From the NCBI RefSeq assembly GCF_000425945.1, contig NZ_AUEK01000003.1:248001-312000 (forward strand): a stretch of DNA of 64,000 nucleotides, in the 5' to 3' direction. Both the position numbers and the translations under genes were made by a program. Source of the DNA: Candidatus Solirubrobacter pratensis (GTDB lineage: Bacteria; Actinomycetota; Thermoleophilia; Solirubrobacterales; Solirubrobacteraceae). This document shows, piece by piece, positions 35,158 to 43,837 of the stretch; the first letter of the stretch is position 1; the number at the start of each line of letters is the position of its first letter. The notes beneath the pieces were generated by a model. That model had not been told where the DNA came from, did no database searches, and saw only the letters and a list, made by a program, of their open reading frames with translations.

Positions 35158-36467
35158 GTGCGCGAAACCGCGAGCTGCTGGCGCTCCTGCCCGCGTCGGC
35201 GCTGCTGACCGCCGGTTTCGCCGCGATCTTCGTCCAGCGCTCCGACGTGCTGTCGGACGTGTCGCTGACCTACGGCGCGATCTTCCTCGGGCTCTGCTTC
35301 GCGACGCATCTCGTCATCCGCTTCACGCTGCCGCACGCGGACCCGTACATGTTCCCGCTGGTCGCCGTGCTGGCGTGCTTCGGGCTGGTCGTCGTCTACC
35401 GGATCGACGACAAGCTCGCGCGCGACCAGGCGCAGTGGTTCGTGATCGGGCTGCTGCTGTTCGTGGCGACGATCGTCGTGCTGCGCGACTTCCGGACGCT
35501 CGAGCGCTACCGCTACACGATCGCGTTCGCCGGGCTCGCGATGCTGCTGCTCCCGCGCGTGCCGGGGATCGGCCAGCAGGTCAACGGCGCCTACCTCGGC
35601 GTCAGGGTCGGGCCGATCAGCTTCCAGCCGGCCGAGTTCGGCAAGATCGCGATCGTCATCTTCCTCGCCGCCTACCTGCGCGACACGCGCCAGGTGCTCG
35701 TGCAGGGGTCGCGGCGCTTCCTCGGGATCACGATCCCGCCGCTGAAGCACTTCGGCCCGCTGCTCGTGGTCTGGGGGGCGGCGATGCTGATGCTCGTCTT
35801 CATCCGCGACCTCGGCTCCTCGCTGATGTACTTCGGCGCCTTCCTGGCGCTCGTCTACATCGCGACGAACCGGTTCTCGTTCGTGCTCGTCGGAATGCTG
35901 CTGTTCGCCGCCGGCGCGTGGTTCTTCGCCACGCACATCGGGCACGTGCACGAGCGCGTGGAGATCTGGCTGAACCCGTTCAAGGACCCCGGCGGCGCCG
36001 GCTACCAGATCGCCAACGGGCTGTTCGCGCAGGCCGACGGCGGGCTGTTCGGGACGGGCCTGGGCGCCTCGATGCTCAGCCTCCCGGGCGGCGCGCCGCT
36101 GATCCCGGCGCCGCAGACGGACATGATCTACGCGGTGATCGTCAACGAGCTCGGGCTCGTCGGCGCCTGCGGCCTGATCGGCGTCTACCTGATGTTCGCC
36201 GAGCGCGGCTTCAAGACCGCGATGCTGGCGAGCGACTCGTTCTCGAAGCTGCTCGCCTCCGGGCTGACGGCGGTGATGGCGCTGCAGGTCTTCGTGATCG
36301 TCGGCGGCGTCACGCGCGTGATCCCGCTGACCGGCGTGACGCTGCCGTTCGTCTCCTACGGCGGCTCGTCGATCCTCGCGAACTTCGTGCTGCTCGCGCT
36401 GCTGCTGCTGATCTCCGACCGCGCGCGCCGCCCGACCGGCGTCGGCGCCGCCCGGGGCCTGCGGTGA
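35154..36467 (+). CDS. rodA: FtsW/RodA/SpoVE family peptidoglycan glycosyltransferase
   Basis: SEDS polymerase of 437 aa with about ten membrane spans. Motifs: GVRVGPISFQPAEFGKIA with the conserved Asp/Glu neighbourhood, MLVFIRDLGSSLMYFG, GLGASMLSLPGGAPLIPAPQTD and LPFVSYGGSSILANF at the C-terminus. It forms a pair with the transpeptidase encoded next (GTGA overlap), as in the mycobacterial rodA-pbpA pair; by context RodA-like rather than division FtsW, but sequence alone does not settle this. Confidence 0.93.
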   Translation: MSARNRELLALLPASALLTAGFAAIFVQRSDVLSDVSLTYGAIFLGLCFATHLVIRFTLPHADPYMFPLVAVLACFGLVVVYRIDDKLARDQAQWFVIGLLLFVATIVVLRDFRTLERYRYTIAFAGLAMLLLPRVPGIGQQVNGAYLGVRVGPISFQPAEFGKIAIVIFLAAYLRDTRQVLVQGSRRFLGITIPPLKHFGPLLVVWGAAMLMLVFIRDLGSSLMYFGAFLALVYIATNRFSFVLVGMLLFAAGAWFFATHIGHVHERVEIWLNPFKDPGGAGYQIANGLFAQADGGLFGTGLGASMLSLPGGAPLIPAPQTDMIYAVIVNELGLVGACGLIGVYLMFAERGFKTAMLASDSFSKLLASGLTAVMALQVFVIVGGVTRVIPLTGVTLPFVSYGGSSILANFVLLALLLLISDRARRPTGVGAARGLR

Positions 36468-37840
36468 ACGCGCCGATCTACCGGCTGTTCGGGCTCTTCG
36501 TCGTGCTGTTCGCTGTGCTGATCGGCTTCACGTCGCGCTGGGCCGTGTTCGGCGCCAAGCGGCTCAAGGACAACCCCTCCAACGCGCGCGTCGTGCTCGA
36601 GCAGCAGCAGATCAAGCGCGGCGTGATCCGCGCCGACGACGGCAAGGTCCTGGCCGGCAGCACGCCGCTGTCGGCGGGCCGCTACGGCCGCCGCTACCCG
36701 ACCGGCGACCTGTTCGGGCACGCCGTCGGGTTCGACGACGTGCGCCTCGGCCGGAGCGGGCTCGAGAAGCAGTACAACGACGAATTGACCGGCGCCAAGA
36801 GCGAGTTCGCGGGGATCGTGGACTCGCTGACGAAGAAGAAGCAGGTGGGCGACGACCTCGACACGGCGCTGGATCCGAAGGCCCAGCAGGCGGCCTTCGC
36901 CGGGCTCGCCGGCCGCGCCGGCGCCGTCGTGGCGCTGGACGTCGAGACCGGCGCGGTGCGCGTGCTCGCCGGCAACCCCCCGCTCGATCCCGACCACCCG
37001 GCGAAGCACCAGCTCAACCCGGCGACGCAGGGCCTGTATCCGCCGGGCTCCACGTTCAAGACCGTGACGGCCACGGCGGCGCTGGACACGGGCCGCTACG
37101 AGCCGGGCTCGCGCGTGTCGGGCAAGAACGGCAAGATCATCTCCGGCACGCCGCTGCGCAACTTCGGTGGCGAGGACTTCGGCGACGTCGACCTGACCTT
37201 CGCGCTGACCCACTCGATCAACACGGTCTGGGCGGAGGTCGGCGTCAAGCTCGGGCGCTCCACGATGGCCGACTACATGCAGCGCTACGGCTTCGGCTCC
37301 AAGCCGCCCATGGACTACCCCGACGGGCAGATGAGCACGTCGGGCTCCTACCGCAAGGGCAAGGTCATCAGCGAGAAGTCGAGCTACGTCGACGTCGGGC
37401 GCACGGCGATCGGCCAGGCGCTGCTGCTCGTCACGCCGCTGCAGATGGCGAGCGTGGCGCAGACGATCGGCAACGGCGGCGTGCGGATGAAGCCGCGGCT
37501 GGTCAAGCAGGTCGTCGATCCGGACGGCCGGACCGTCGAGGAGCCGCTGCCCCAGGAGGCCGAGCGCGTGATGTCGACTGCCACGGCCGACAAGCTGACG
37601 GCGATGATGAAGCAGGTGGTCAAGGAGGGCACGGGCACCGCGGCGGCGCTCTCGGGCGTCGAGGTCGCGGGCAAGACGGGCACGGCCGAGCTCAACATCG
37701 CGCAGGGCATCAACGACCTGTGGTTCATCGGCTTCACGCCGAAGGTCGCCGTCGCCGTCGTGCTCGACCACCTGCAGGGCCAGGGCGGCACGGTCGCCGC
37801 GCCGGTCGCCAAGAAGGTCCTCGAGGCGCTGGGGCAGTGA
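36464..37840 (+). CDS. pbpA: Class B penicillin-binding protein (PbpA-type transpeptidase)
   Basis: 458 aa. N-terminal anchor span (FGLFVVLFAVLIGFTSR), a reduced pedestal region, and the transpeptidase domain with active-site Ser196 in GSTFK, SIN in THSINTVW, and KTGT (Lys404). Length is like mycobacterial PbpA. Cross-links peptidoglycan made by the SEDS polymerase encoded just before. GTG start in a GTGA overlap. Followed, again by GTGA, by the PASTA kinase. Confidence 0.94.
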   Translation: MNAPIYRLFGLFVVLFAVLIGFTSRWAVFGAKRLKDNPSNARVVLEQQQIKRGVIRADDGKVLAGSTPLSAGRYGRRYPTGDLFGHAVGFDDVRLGRSGLEKQYNDELTGAKSEFAGIVDSLTKKKQVGDDLDTALDPKAQQAAFAGLAGRAGAVVALDVETGAVRVLAGNPPLDPDHPAKHQLNPATQGLYPPGSTFKTVTATAALDTGRYEPGSRVSGKNGKIISGTPLRNFGGEDFGDVDLTFALTHSINTVWAEVGVKLGRSTMADYMQRYGFGSKPPMDYPDGQMSTSGSYRKGKVISEKSSYVDVGRTAIGQALLLVTPLQMASVAQTIGNGGVRMKPRLVKQVVDPDGRTVEEPLPQEAERVMSTATADKLTAMMKQVVKEGTGTAAALSGVEVAGKTGTAELNIAQGINDLWFIGFTPKVAVAVVLDHLQGQGGTVAAPVAKKVLEALGQ

Positions 37841-39669
37841 GCGTGCAGAGCATCGGACGCGACACGATCGTGGACGGGCGCTACCGGGTGCAGTCGCGCC
37901 TCGGCTCGGGCGGGATGGCGGAGGTCTGGAGCGCGGCGGACTCGCAGCTCGGCCGGCGCGTCGCGCTCAAGCTGCTCGCGTCGCGCTTCGCCGCCGACGC
38001 GGCGTTCCGCGAGCGCTTCCGCCGCGAGGCGTCGGCGGCGGCCGCGATGCAGCACCCGAACATCGTCTCGATCTACGACCGCGGCGAGTGGGACGGGACG
38101 TCCTACATCGCGATGGAGCTCGTCGAGGGGCGCACGCTCAAGCAGCTCATCCAGGATCACGGTCCGCTGGCCCCCGGCCCGGCGACCGACCTCACTATCG
38201 AGATCCTCAAGGCCCTGCGCTACGCCCACAAGCGCGGGATCGTGCACCGCGACATCAAGCCCCAGAACGTGCTGATCGACGCCGAGGGCGCCGTCAAGGT
38301 CGCCGACTTCGGCATCGCGCACGCCGGCGCCTCGGACATGACCGAGACGGGCGCGATCGTCGGCACCGTGCAGTACATCTCGCCCGAGCAGGCGCAGGGC
38401 AAGCCGGTGTCGCCGCGCTCGGACCTCTACTCGGTCGGCGTCGTGCTCTACGAGCTGCTCACCGGCCAGGTCCCGTTCGACGGCGAGGCGCCGGTCTCGA
38501 TCGCGCTCAAGCAGGTCTCGCAGCCGCCGGTCCCGCCGTCGCAGCTGGAGCCCGGCATCCCTCCCGCGCTCGAGCACGTCGTCCTGCGCGCGCTGGAGAA
38601 GGACCCGGCGCGCCGCTTCGCCGACGCCGACGAGTTCATCGCCGCGCTGGAGCGCGCGCGCCGCGCGCCGCCGGCGCGCCAGGTCGTGCTGGAGCCGACG
38701 CCGGGAGAGCCGTGGGCGCCGGTCGACGAGGAGGACCGCGGCTCGCGCTGGTGGGTCTGGCTGCTCGCGCTGCTGGTGCTCGCCGCCCTGGCCGCCGGCG
38801 CCTACTATCTCTTCGCCGCCAAGCGCGTCGACGTGCCGTCGGTGGTCGGCAAGACCACGAGCGAGGCCGCCGACACGCTGCACCGGCGCGGGCTGGAGGT
38901 CAACTTCGTCAACGAGGTGTCCAAGCACAAGCGCGGCGAGGTCATCTCGCAGGACCCGAAGGCGGGGTCACGAGCCAAGGAGGGCTCGACCGTCACCGCG
39001 CACGTGTCGGCAGGCCCCGGCACCGCGCCCGTCCCGCAGGTCGAAGGCCTCTCGCAGGCCGATGCGGAGAAGGCGGTGAAGGACGCCGGCCTGAACCCGA
39101 AGGTCAAGCGGACGTACTCCGACTCCGTCGCGAAGGGCAAGGTGATCTCCTCCAGCCCGGGCGAGGGCGAGGAGATCACGAAGGGCCGGACGGTGACCCT
39201 CACCGTCTCGCGCGGGCCGCAGGGGGTCACGGTGCCGAACCTCGTCGGCCTCTCCCGCGACGACGCCGCGGCCCAGCTGAGCGATCTCGGCCTGACGCCG
39301 TCGGTGACCGAGAAGGAGTCCGCGAAGGACCCGGGGACGGTGCTCAGCCAGGATCCGGCGGTCGGCGCGACGCTCGACAAGGGCGCGTCGGTGAGCCTCG
39401 TGGTCGCCCAGGAGCGTCCCGGGGTGCCCGACGTCACCACCGACAACCCGTCGCAGGCCGATGCCGAGCAGCGCCTGAAGGACGCGGGCTACAAGGTGCA
39501 GGTCCGGGAGGACCCCAATGCGCCGCCCGAGCTCGCCGGGCGCGTCACGGGGCAGGATCCCGCGGCCGGCGAGCGGCGCTCGACCGGCGCGACGGTGACG
39601 ATCACCGTCGGCGGCGCGCCCGCGGCGGCCGGTCCCACGCCCAGCCCGACGCCCTCGGCCACCCCATGA
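37837..39669 (+). CDS. pknB: PASTA-domain Ser/Thr kinase PknB
   Basis: 610 aa. Kinase domain (about 14-275) with LGSGGMAEVW, Lys45 in RVALKLL, VHRDIKPQN (Asp139), ADFGIAHA and SPEQ; a span at about 305-328; then four PASTA repeats (about 330-395, 396-463, 464-531, 532-600) that bind muropeptides in homologues; Pro/Thr-rich end. Couples wall status to phosphorylation of FHA partners. GTG start in a GTGA overlap; a GTG two codons on is possible. Stop overlaps the ddl ATG (ATGA), an unusual direct link of the kinase to a D-Ala-D-Ala ligase. Confidence 0.95.
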   Translation: MSVQSIGRDTIVDGRYRVQSRLGSGGMAEVWSAADSQLGRRVALKLLASRFAADAAFRERFRREASAAAAMQHPNIVSIYDRGEWDGTSYIAMELVEGRTLKQLIQDHGPLAPGPATDLTIEILKALRYAHKRGIVHRDIKPQNVLIDAEGAVKVADFGIAHAGASDMTETGAIVGTVQYISPEQAQGKPVSPRSDLYSVGVVLYELLTGQVPFDGEAPVSIALKQVSQPPVPPSQLEPGIPPALEHVVLRALEKDPARRFADADEFIAALERARRAPPARQVVLEPTPGEPWAPVDEEDRGSRWWVWLLALLVLAALAAGAYYLFAAKRVDVPSVVGKTTSEAADTLHRRGLEVNFVNEVSKHKRGEVISQDPKAGSRAKEGSTVTAHVSAGPGTAPVPQVEGLSQADAEKAVKDAGLNPKVKRTYSDSVAKGKVISSSPGEGEEITKGRTVTLTVSRGPQGVTVPNLVGLSRDDAAAQLSDLGLTPSVTEKESAKDPGTVLSQDPAVGATLDKGASVSLVVAQERPGVPDVTTDNPSQADAEQRLKDAGYKVQVREDPNAPPELAGRVTGQDPAAGERRSTGATVTITVGGAPAAAGPTPSPTPSATP

Positions 39670-40655
39670 GGGTCGCGGTGCTGGCCGGAGGGCGCTCGTC
39701 CGAGCACGACGTGTCGCTGAGCTCCGCCGTCGCGGTCCGCCAGGGCATCGCCGACGCGGGCCACGAGGTGGTTCCGGTCACGATCGAGCGCTCCGGCGCG
39801 TGGACGCACGAGGGCGAGGAGCTGGCCCTGCGGCCCGGCGGCGGCCTGCTCGGCGCCGACGCCGTCTTCCCGGTCCTGCACGGGCCGTTCGGCGAGGACG
39901 GCACGGTCCAGGGCCTGCTCGAGCTGCTCGACGTCCCGTACGTCGGCGCCGGCGTGCTCGCGTCCTCGCTGTGCATGGACAAGATCGTCTTCAAGGAGGT
40001 GCTGGCCGCCGCCAGCGTGCCGCAGGTCGACTACGCCGCGGTACGCGAGCCGCGCTGGCGCGCGCAGCCCGAGGCGGTGCTGCGCGAGCTGGCGGTGCTC
40101 GGGACGCCGGTGTTCGTCAAGCCGGCGCGGCTGGGCTCGTCGGTCGGGATCGCCAAGGCGTGGTCGGAGGCGGAGGTCGCCGAAGCGCTCGAGGGCGCGT
40201 TCGCGCATGACCCGCTGGTGATCGTGGAGGCGTTCTCCCCCGGCATGGAGGTCGAGTGCTCGGTACTCGGCAACGGCGAGCCGGAGGCCTCGGTGCCCGG
40301 CGAGATCGTCCTGCAGGGGGCCGAGTGGTACGACTACGCGGCGAAGTACTCCGACGGCGGGATGACCCTGCATGTCCCGGCGCGCCTGCCCGAAACGGTG
40401 CTCGAGGAGGTCCGCCGGCTCGCCGTGGACACGTTCGTGCGGGTCGGCTGCTCCGGCCTCGCGCGCGTCGACTTCTTCGTCGAGGGCGATCGCGTGCTGG
40501 TCAACGAGCTCAACACGCTGCCGGGGTTCACGGCGACGAGCGTGTACCCGAAGCTGTGGGAGGCGTCGGGGCTCGCGTTCGGAGACCTCTGCGACCGCCT
40601 GCTGCAGCTCGCGCTCGAGCGCTTCGCCGCCGAGCGGCGCAACCACGCCTTTTGA
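39666..40655 (+). CDS. ddl: D-alanine-D-alanine ligase
   Basis: 329 aa. Joins two D-Ala for peptidoglycan precursors. Canonical motifs: GGRSSEHDVSLSSA, LHGPFGEDGTVQG, CMDKIVFKEVL, VKPARLGSSVGI, and NELNTLPGFTATSVYPKLW with the metal-binding residues. Complete compared with the shorter paralogue near 8 kb, so this is the likely housekeeping enzyme. Start overlaps pknB by 4 bases; last gene of the operon, ending 26 bases before a convergent kinase gene. Confidence 0.94.
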   Translation: MRVAVLAGGRSSEHDVSLSSAVAVRQGIADAGHEVVPVTIERSGAWTHEGEELALRPGGGLLGADAVFPVLHGPFGEDGTVQGLLELLDVPYVGAGVLASSLCMDKIVFKEVLAAASVPQVDYAAVREPRWRAQPEAVLRELAVLGTPVFVKPARLGSSVGIAKAWSEAEVAEALEGAFAHDPLVIVEAFSPGMEVECSVLGNGEPEASVPGEIVLQGAEWYDYAAKYSDGGMTLHVPARLPETVLEEVRRLAVDTFVRVGCSGLARVDFFVEGDRVLVNELNTLPGFTATSVYPKLWEASGLAFGDLCDRLLQLALERFAAERRNHAF

Positions 40656-40681
40656 CGAACCGCGGAGCGGATCGGCGCCGC

Positions 40682-42202
40682 TCAGGTCGCCTTTTCCTCG
40701 AAGAGCCGGATCTCCGAGATCTCGGCGCGCTCGGTGTCGGCGCCGAGCTTGGTGATCCAGACGAGGTAGTAGCGGTACGCGGTGCCCTTGGTGTCCAGCT
40801 TGAAGCGCTTGTCGGGGGTATTGACCGTGCCTGACGCGAGCTTGGTCCAGCCGGCGGGGACGGTGTTCGGCACGCCGCCGGGCGGCGCCGCGTAGATCGT
40901 GGCCTTGAAGCCGGGCTGCGGCGTCTGGATCTGCAGCTGGACCGCCGCCACCTGCGGCTTGGCGTCGACGTAGATCCCGACACCGGCCTTGCCGGTGCCG
41001 TCGATGCCGTCGCGGTAGCTCTCGGTCGTCCACACGGTTCCCGGATCGCGGTCGACGACGCGCGACGCCTCCTCGTTGTGCTCCTGGTCGTCGCCGAGCG
41101 GGTCGTACGCGTGCGCCGAGGCGCGCGGCACCGAGACCGTGCGGGTGCCTGGCGGCGGCGCGCTCACGCGGCCTCCGCCGGTCCCGCGCTGCGTGTTCTG
41201 CGCCGCCTCGTGGCCGGCCAGCAGCATGACCGCGACCGCGGCCGCCACGATCGCCAGCACGGCGAGCAGCGAGACCGAGTGCCGCATCCGGAACGGCAGC
41301 CGCCGCCGCGCCCGCGCGGGCAGCGTGCGGATGACCGCCGTCGCCTCGCCGGTCGAGGTGCCGCTGCGGGCGGCCTCGATCGCCAGCGCCTCCTCCAGGT
41401 CGGCGACCAGCGACGGGACGTCGTGGTAGCGGTGCCCGAGGTCCTTGTCGGTCATGCGGTCCAGCACGGCGGCGAGCGTCGCGGAGACCTCGGGCCGGCG
41501 CAGCTGGATGTCCGGCAGGTCCTCGCGCACGTGCTTCATCGCGACGGCGATCTGGTTCTCGCCGCCGAACGGGACCTCGCCGGTCAGCATCTCGTAGAGC
41601 ACGATGCCGAGCGAATAGATGTCGGACTGGCCGTTGACGTCGTGTCCGAGCGCCTGCTCGGGCGAGACGTAGTCGGTCGTGCCGAGCACGCGGCCGTCGG
41701 CGGTCAGCCCGTCGTCCTTGAGCGAGCGCGCGATCCCGAAGTCGGTGACCTTCGCCGAGCCCTCCTCGTCGATCAGGACGTTCTGGGGCTTGACGTCGCG
41801 GTGCACGATCCCGTGCGCGTGGGCGCAGCCGAGCGCCCGCGCGATCTCGATCGCGTACGCGAGCGACTCGTCGACGGGCAGGCGGCCGAGCTCGCGGATC
41901 CGGTCCTTGAGCGTCTCGCCCTCGACGTACTCGAAGACGATGTACGGCCGCGCCTCGTCCTCGCCCGCGTCGATCACGCCGACGATGTGCGGGTGCGAGA
42001 GCTGGGCGACCGCACGCGCCTCGCGCCGGAACCGCTCCAGCTGGTCGGAGTCGGCCGACATCTCGCGGTGCAGCAGCTTGATCGCGACCTGACGCTCGAG
42101 ATTGACGTCGAAGGCGCGATAGACCGTCGACATCCCACCGGCGCCGATCTGGGCGTCGAGCCGGTACCGGCCGCTGAGCTGCATGCCCACAAGGGTGCTC
42201 AT
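40682..42202 (-). CDS. Ser/Thr protein kinase with discoidin-like ectodomain
   Basis: 506 aa. Kinase domain (about 11-275) with IGAGGMSTVY, Lys42 in QVAIKLL, VHRDVKPQN, TDFGIAR, SPEQALG. After a basic juxtamembrane stretch comes one span (about 308-330) and an outside region whose last 140 residues (HAYDPLGDDQEHNEEASRVV, WTTESY, AVQLQIQTPQPGFKATIY, RYYLVWITKL, EISEIRLFE) look like a galactose-binding/F5-8C-type fold. That suggests a glycan or wall ligand; this is inference. Translated alone, convergent to ddl. GGGGGTG precedes the ATG. Confidence 0.9.
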   Translation of the reverse strand: MSTLVGMQLSGRYRLDAQIGAGGMSTVYRAFDVNLERQVAIKLLHREMSADSDQLERFRREARAVAQLSHPHIVGVIDAGEDEARPYIVFEYVEGETLKDRIRELGRLPVDESLAYAIEIARALGCAHAHGIVHRDVKPQNVLIDEEGSAKVTDFGIARSLKDDGLTADGRVLGTTDYVSPEQALGHDVNGQSDIYSLGIVLYEMLTGEVPFGGENQIAVAMKHVREDLPDIQLRRPEVSATLAAVLDRMTDKDLGHRYHDVPSLVADLEEALAIEAARSGTSTGEATAVIRTLPARARRRLPFRMRHSVSLLAVLAIVAAAVAVMLLAGHEAAQNTQRGTGGGRVSAPPPGTRTVSVPRASAHAYDPLGDDQEHNEEASRVVDRDPGTVWTTESYRDGIDGTGKAGVGIYVDAKPQVAAVQLQIQTPQPGFKATIYAAPPGGVPNTVPAGWTKLASGTVNTPDKRFKLDTKGTAYRYYLVWITKLGADTERAEISEIRLFEEKAT

Positions 42203-42219
42203 CTACGCACCCCCTATTG

Positions 42220-42272
42220 TGGCCGATCCGGCCAGTGCCTCGGTGACGATCTTCATGGATCTCTACCGAGGC
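42220..42272 (-). promoter_or_regulatory. Two dyads upstream of the kinase gene
   Basis: TGGCCG-ATC-CGGCCA (42220-42234) lies 18 bases before the kinase ATG and could be an operator. GCCTCGGT (42237-42244) pairs with ACCGAGGC (42265-42272) over a 20-base loop, beyond the stop of the gene at 42305, as a possible terminator stem without a T tract. Confidence 0.4.
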
Positions 42273-42304
42273 TCAGTTCGCCAGGCGGCCGCCGTCGTCC
42301 TGCG

Positions 42305-42982
42305 TCAGGGATTCACGGAGCGCCCTGACCAGGTCCGCCATTCCGACGGCTGCTCCTCGGAGCGCCGCTCCGGGGCCGGCCCGGCGGGCTCGGCGGGCTC
42401 GGGCGTCTCGCCCCGCGCGGGGTCCCCCGCGGCCTCGATCGCCTCGTCCAGGCGCTGTTGCGCCGCCTCGGGCTCCGCGACGGCGTCGGTGAGATCGGCC
42501 TCGGCCTGCTCCTGGCCCTCGGACTCGCCCTCGCCGGCCTCCTCGAGCGGGCGCTCGGGCTCGGGAGCGAGCGCGCCGGGCTCGGCGGCGGCCGCGTAGT
42601 CAGGAGCCGGACCCCCGATGTTGGCCGCCTCGGCCGCGGCGGCGGCCTCCTCGGCCGCCTCGTCGATCGCCGGCGGGACCACCGGGTCGGGCGCGGGTAC
42701 GGTCGTCGCGGTGTTCGCGACCGGACCGCCGACGTCGTAGTTTGACGGCGCCGGCGGAGGCGGCGGCGCCGGAGCCGAGAACTCCTCGCTGTGGCCGGGC
42801 AGCAGCGCCGCGACCTTGTCGCGCTTGAGCAGCACGCCGGCGCCGAGCGCGGCGACCAGCCCGCCGAAGAGCAGCTTGCGCCCGCGGCGCTTCTTCGGCT
42901 TGGCGCCGAGATGATCGCGGGCGACGGACAGGGCGGCCTTGGCGATCAGCGCGTTGCGGGCCTTCTTGGAGAGTTTCGACAC
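42305..42982 (-). CDS. Hypothetical anchored Pro/Ala/Glu-rich protein
   Basis: 225 aa, no recognised family. A basic N-terminus (SKKARNALIAKAALSVARDH, AKPKKRRGRK) leads into one span (about 38-53), then a long acidic low-complexity region rich in Ala, Pro and Glu with no globular look. GTG start with GGAGGCGC upstream. It follows csrA across a repeat copy, so it may be the end of the leftward flagellar unit, but nothing ties it to motility except position. Confidence 0.6.
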   Translation of the reverse strand: MSKLSKKARNALIAKAALSVARDHLGAKPKKRRGRKLLFGGLVAALGAGVLLKRDKVAALLPGHSEEFSAPAPPPPPAPSNYDVGGPVANTATTVPAPDPVVPPAIDEAAEEAAAAAEAANIGGPAPDYAAAAEPGALAPEPERPLEEAGEGESEGQEQAEADLTDAVAEPEAAQQRLDEAIEAAGDPARGETPEPAEPAGPAPERRSEEQPSEWRTWSGRSVNP

Positions 42983-43110
42983 GGGAGCGCCTCCTTCGGG
43001 GGAACGGAGTAGAACCGTACCCGTCGAGTCGCCCGGGGGGCGATTCTCTGGCGAGTTCGGCGAGACGTGGTCGGATCCGACACGTCTCGCGAGCTCGCGG
43101 AGCCCTGACG
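42983..43110 (-). repeat. Dispersed repeat, copy G (subtype 2)
   Basis: On the minus strand: CGCGAGCTCGCGAGACGTG, then CGCCGAACTCGCCAGAG and AATCGCCCCCCGGGCGACTCG. The same blocks in the same order and spacing occur before fliJ (61.70-61.80 kb). The rest of the gap holds the ribosome-binding site of the next gene. Confidence 0.75.
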
Positions 43111-43326
43111 TCAGCGCCGCGCGGGCGATGGCAGGTCGCCCGGCGCGCGCGCGGCGGCGCGGTTCTCCTCGCGCACCGCGTGCCAGATCTCCTCCCGGTA
43201 GACCGGGAGCGAGCGCGGCGCCTCGATGCCGACGCGGACGGTGTTGCCGACGATCTCCATCACGTGGACGACGACGTCGTCGCCCACCATGACCTTCTCG
43301 CCGGCGCGGCGGGTGATGATCAGCAT
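43111..43326 (-). CDS. csrA: Carbon storage regulator CsrA
   Basis: 71 aa; RNA-binding post-transcriptional regulator. Starts MLIITRRAGEKVMVGDDVVV with the conserved Arg44-equivalent in IEAPRSLPVYREEIW. It binds GGA motifs in mRNA leaders, classically repressing flagellin translation, and is antagonised by FliW encoded just upstream. The C-terminal 15 residues are Ala/Pro/Arg-rich and not conserved. GGAGGAACCGCC precedes the ATG. Confidence 0.95.
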   Translation of the reverse strand: MLIITRRAGEKVMVGDDVVVHVMEIVGNTVRVGIEAPRSLPVYREEIWHAVREENRAAARAPGDLPSPARR

Positions 43327-43372
43327 GGCGGTTCCTCCTTGGATCCGCGTTGCGGGGGGATGTGCGGGGGTG

Positions 43373-43804
43373 CTACGCGGCCTGCACGGCCACGTCGGGG
43401 AACAGCGCGGCGCGCACGGGATGCGCGATCTCGTTGATCACCTGGTGGCCGCGGCCGTTGGCCACGACGATGGGCGCATGCAGGTTCGCGCTGAAGTCCG
43501 ACAGCTCGGCTCCGGCGCGGACGACGACCCAGACCTCGGCGGCGTCGGCGCCCACGCGGGCCGCGTCGGCGTCGGAGAGCTCGATCGCGAAGTCGGCGAA
43601 GAACGACCACGGATTCGTGACCGGGAGCGCGAGCCCCGGGTCGTCGACCGAGTGCAGCCAGCGGAAGGGCGACTCGGCGTCCGGCGCGAGGAGCGTGTAG
43701 CGGCGGCCGCCGAGCCCGACCAGGCCGGTCGGGAACTCGATCACGGCGTCCTGCGCGATCTCGAGCGCGCCGAAGCGCGTGGACTCGATGGTGAGGGTGG
43801 ACAT
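43373..43804 (-). CDS. fliW: Flagellar assembly factor FliW
   Basis: 143 aa; binds CsrA and flagellin in the Bacillus partner-switch. Recognisable as FliW by FGALEIAQDAVIEFPTGLVG, the SPFRWLHSVDDPGLALPV motif and the NLHAPIVVANGRGHQVI segment. Sits between flgL and csrA exactly as in Bacillus (flgL-fliW-csrA). The flagellin gene itself is not in this window. Confidence 0.95.
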   Translation of the reverse strand: MSTLTIESTRFGALEIAQDAVIEFPTGLVGLGGRRYTLLAPDAESPFRWLHSVDDPGLALPVTNPWSFFADFAIELSDADAARVGADAAEVWVVVRAGAELSDFSANLHAPIVVANGRGHQVINEIAHPVRAALFPDVAVQAA

Positions 43805-43837
43805 GGGTCTCCGAGAGGTGCGGATGGCGAGGTTGCT

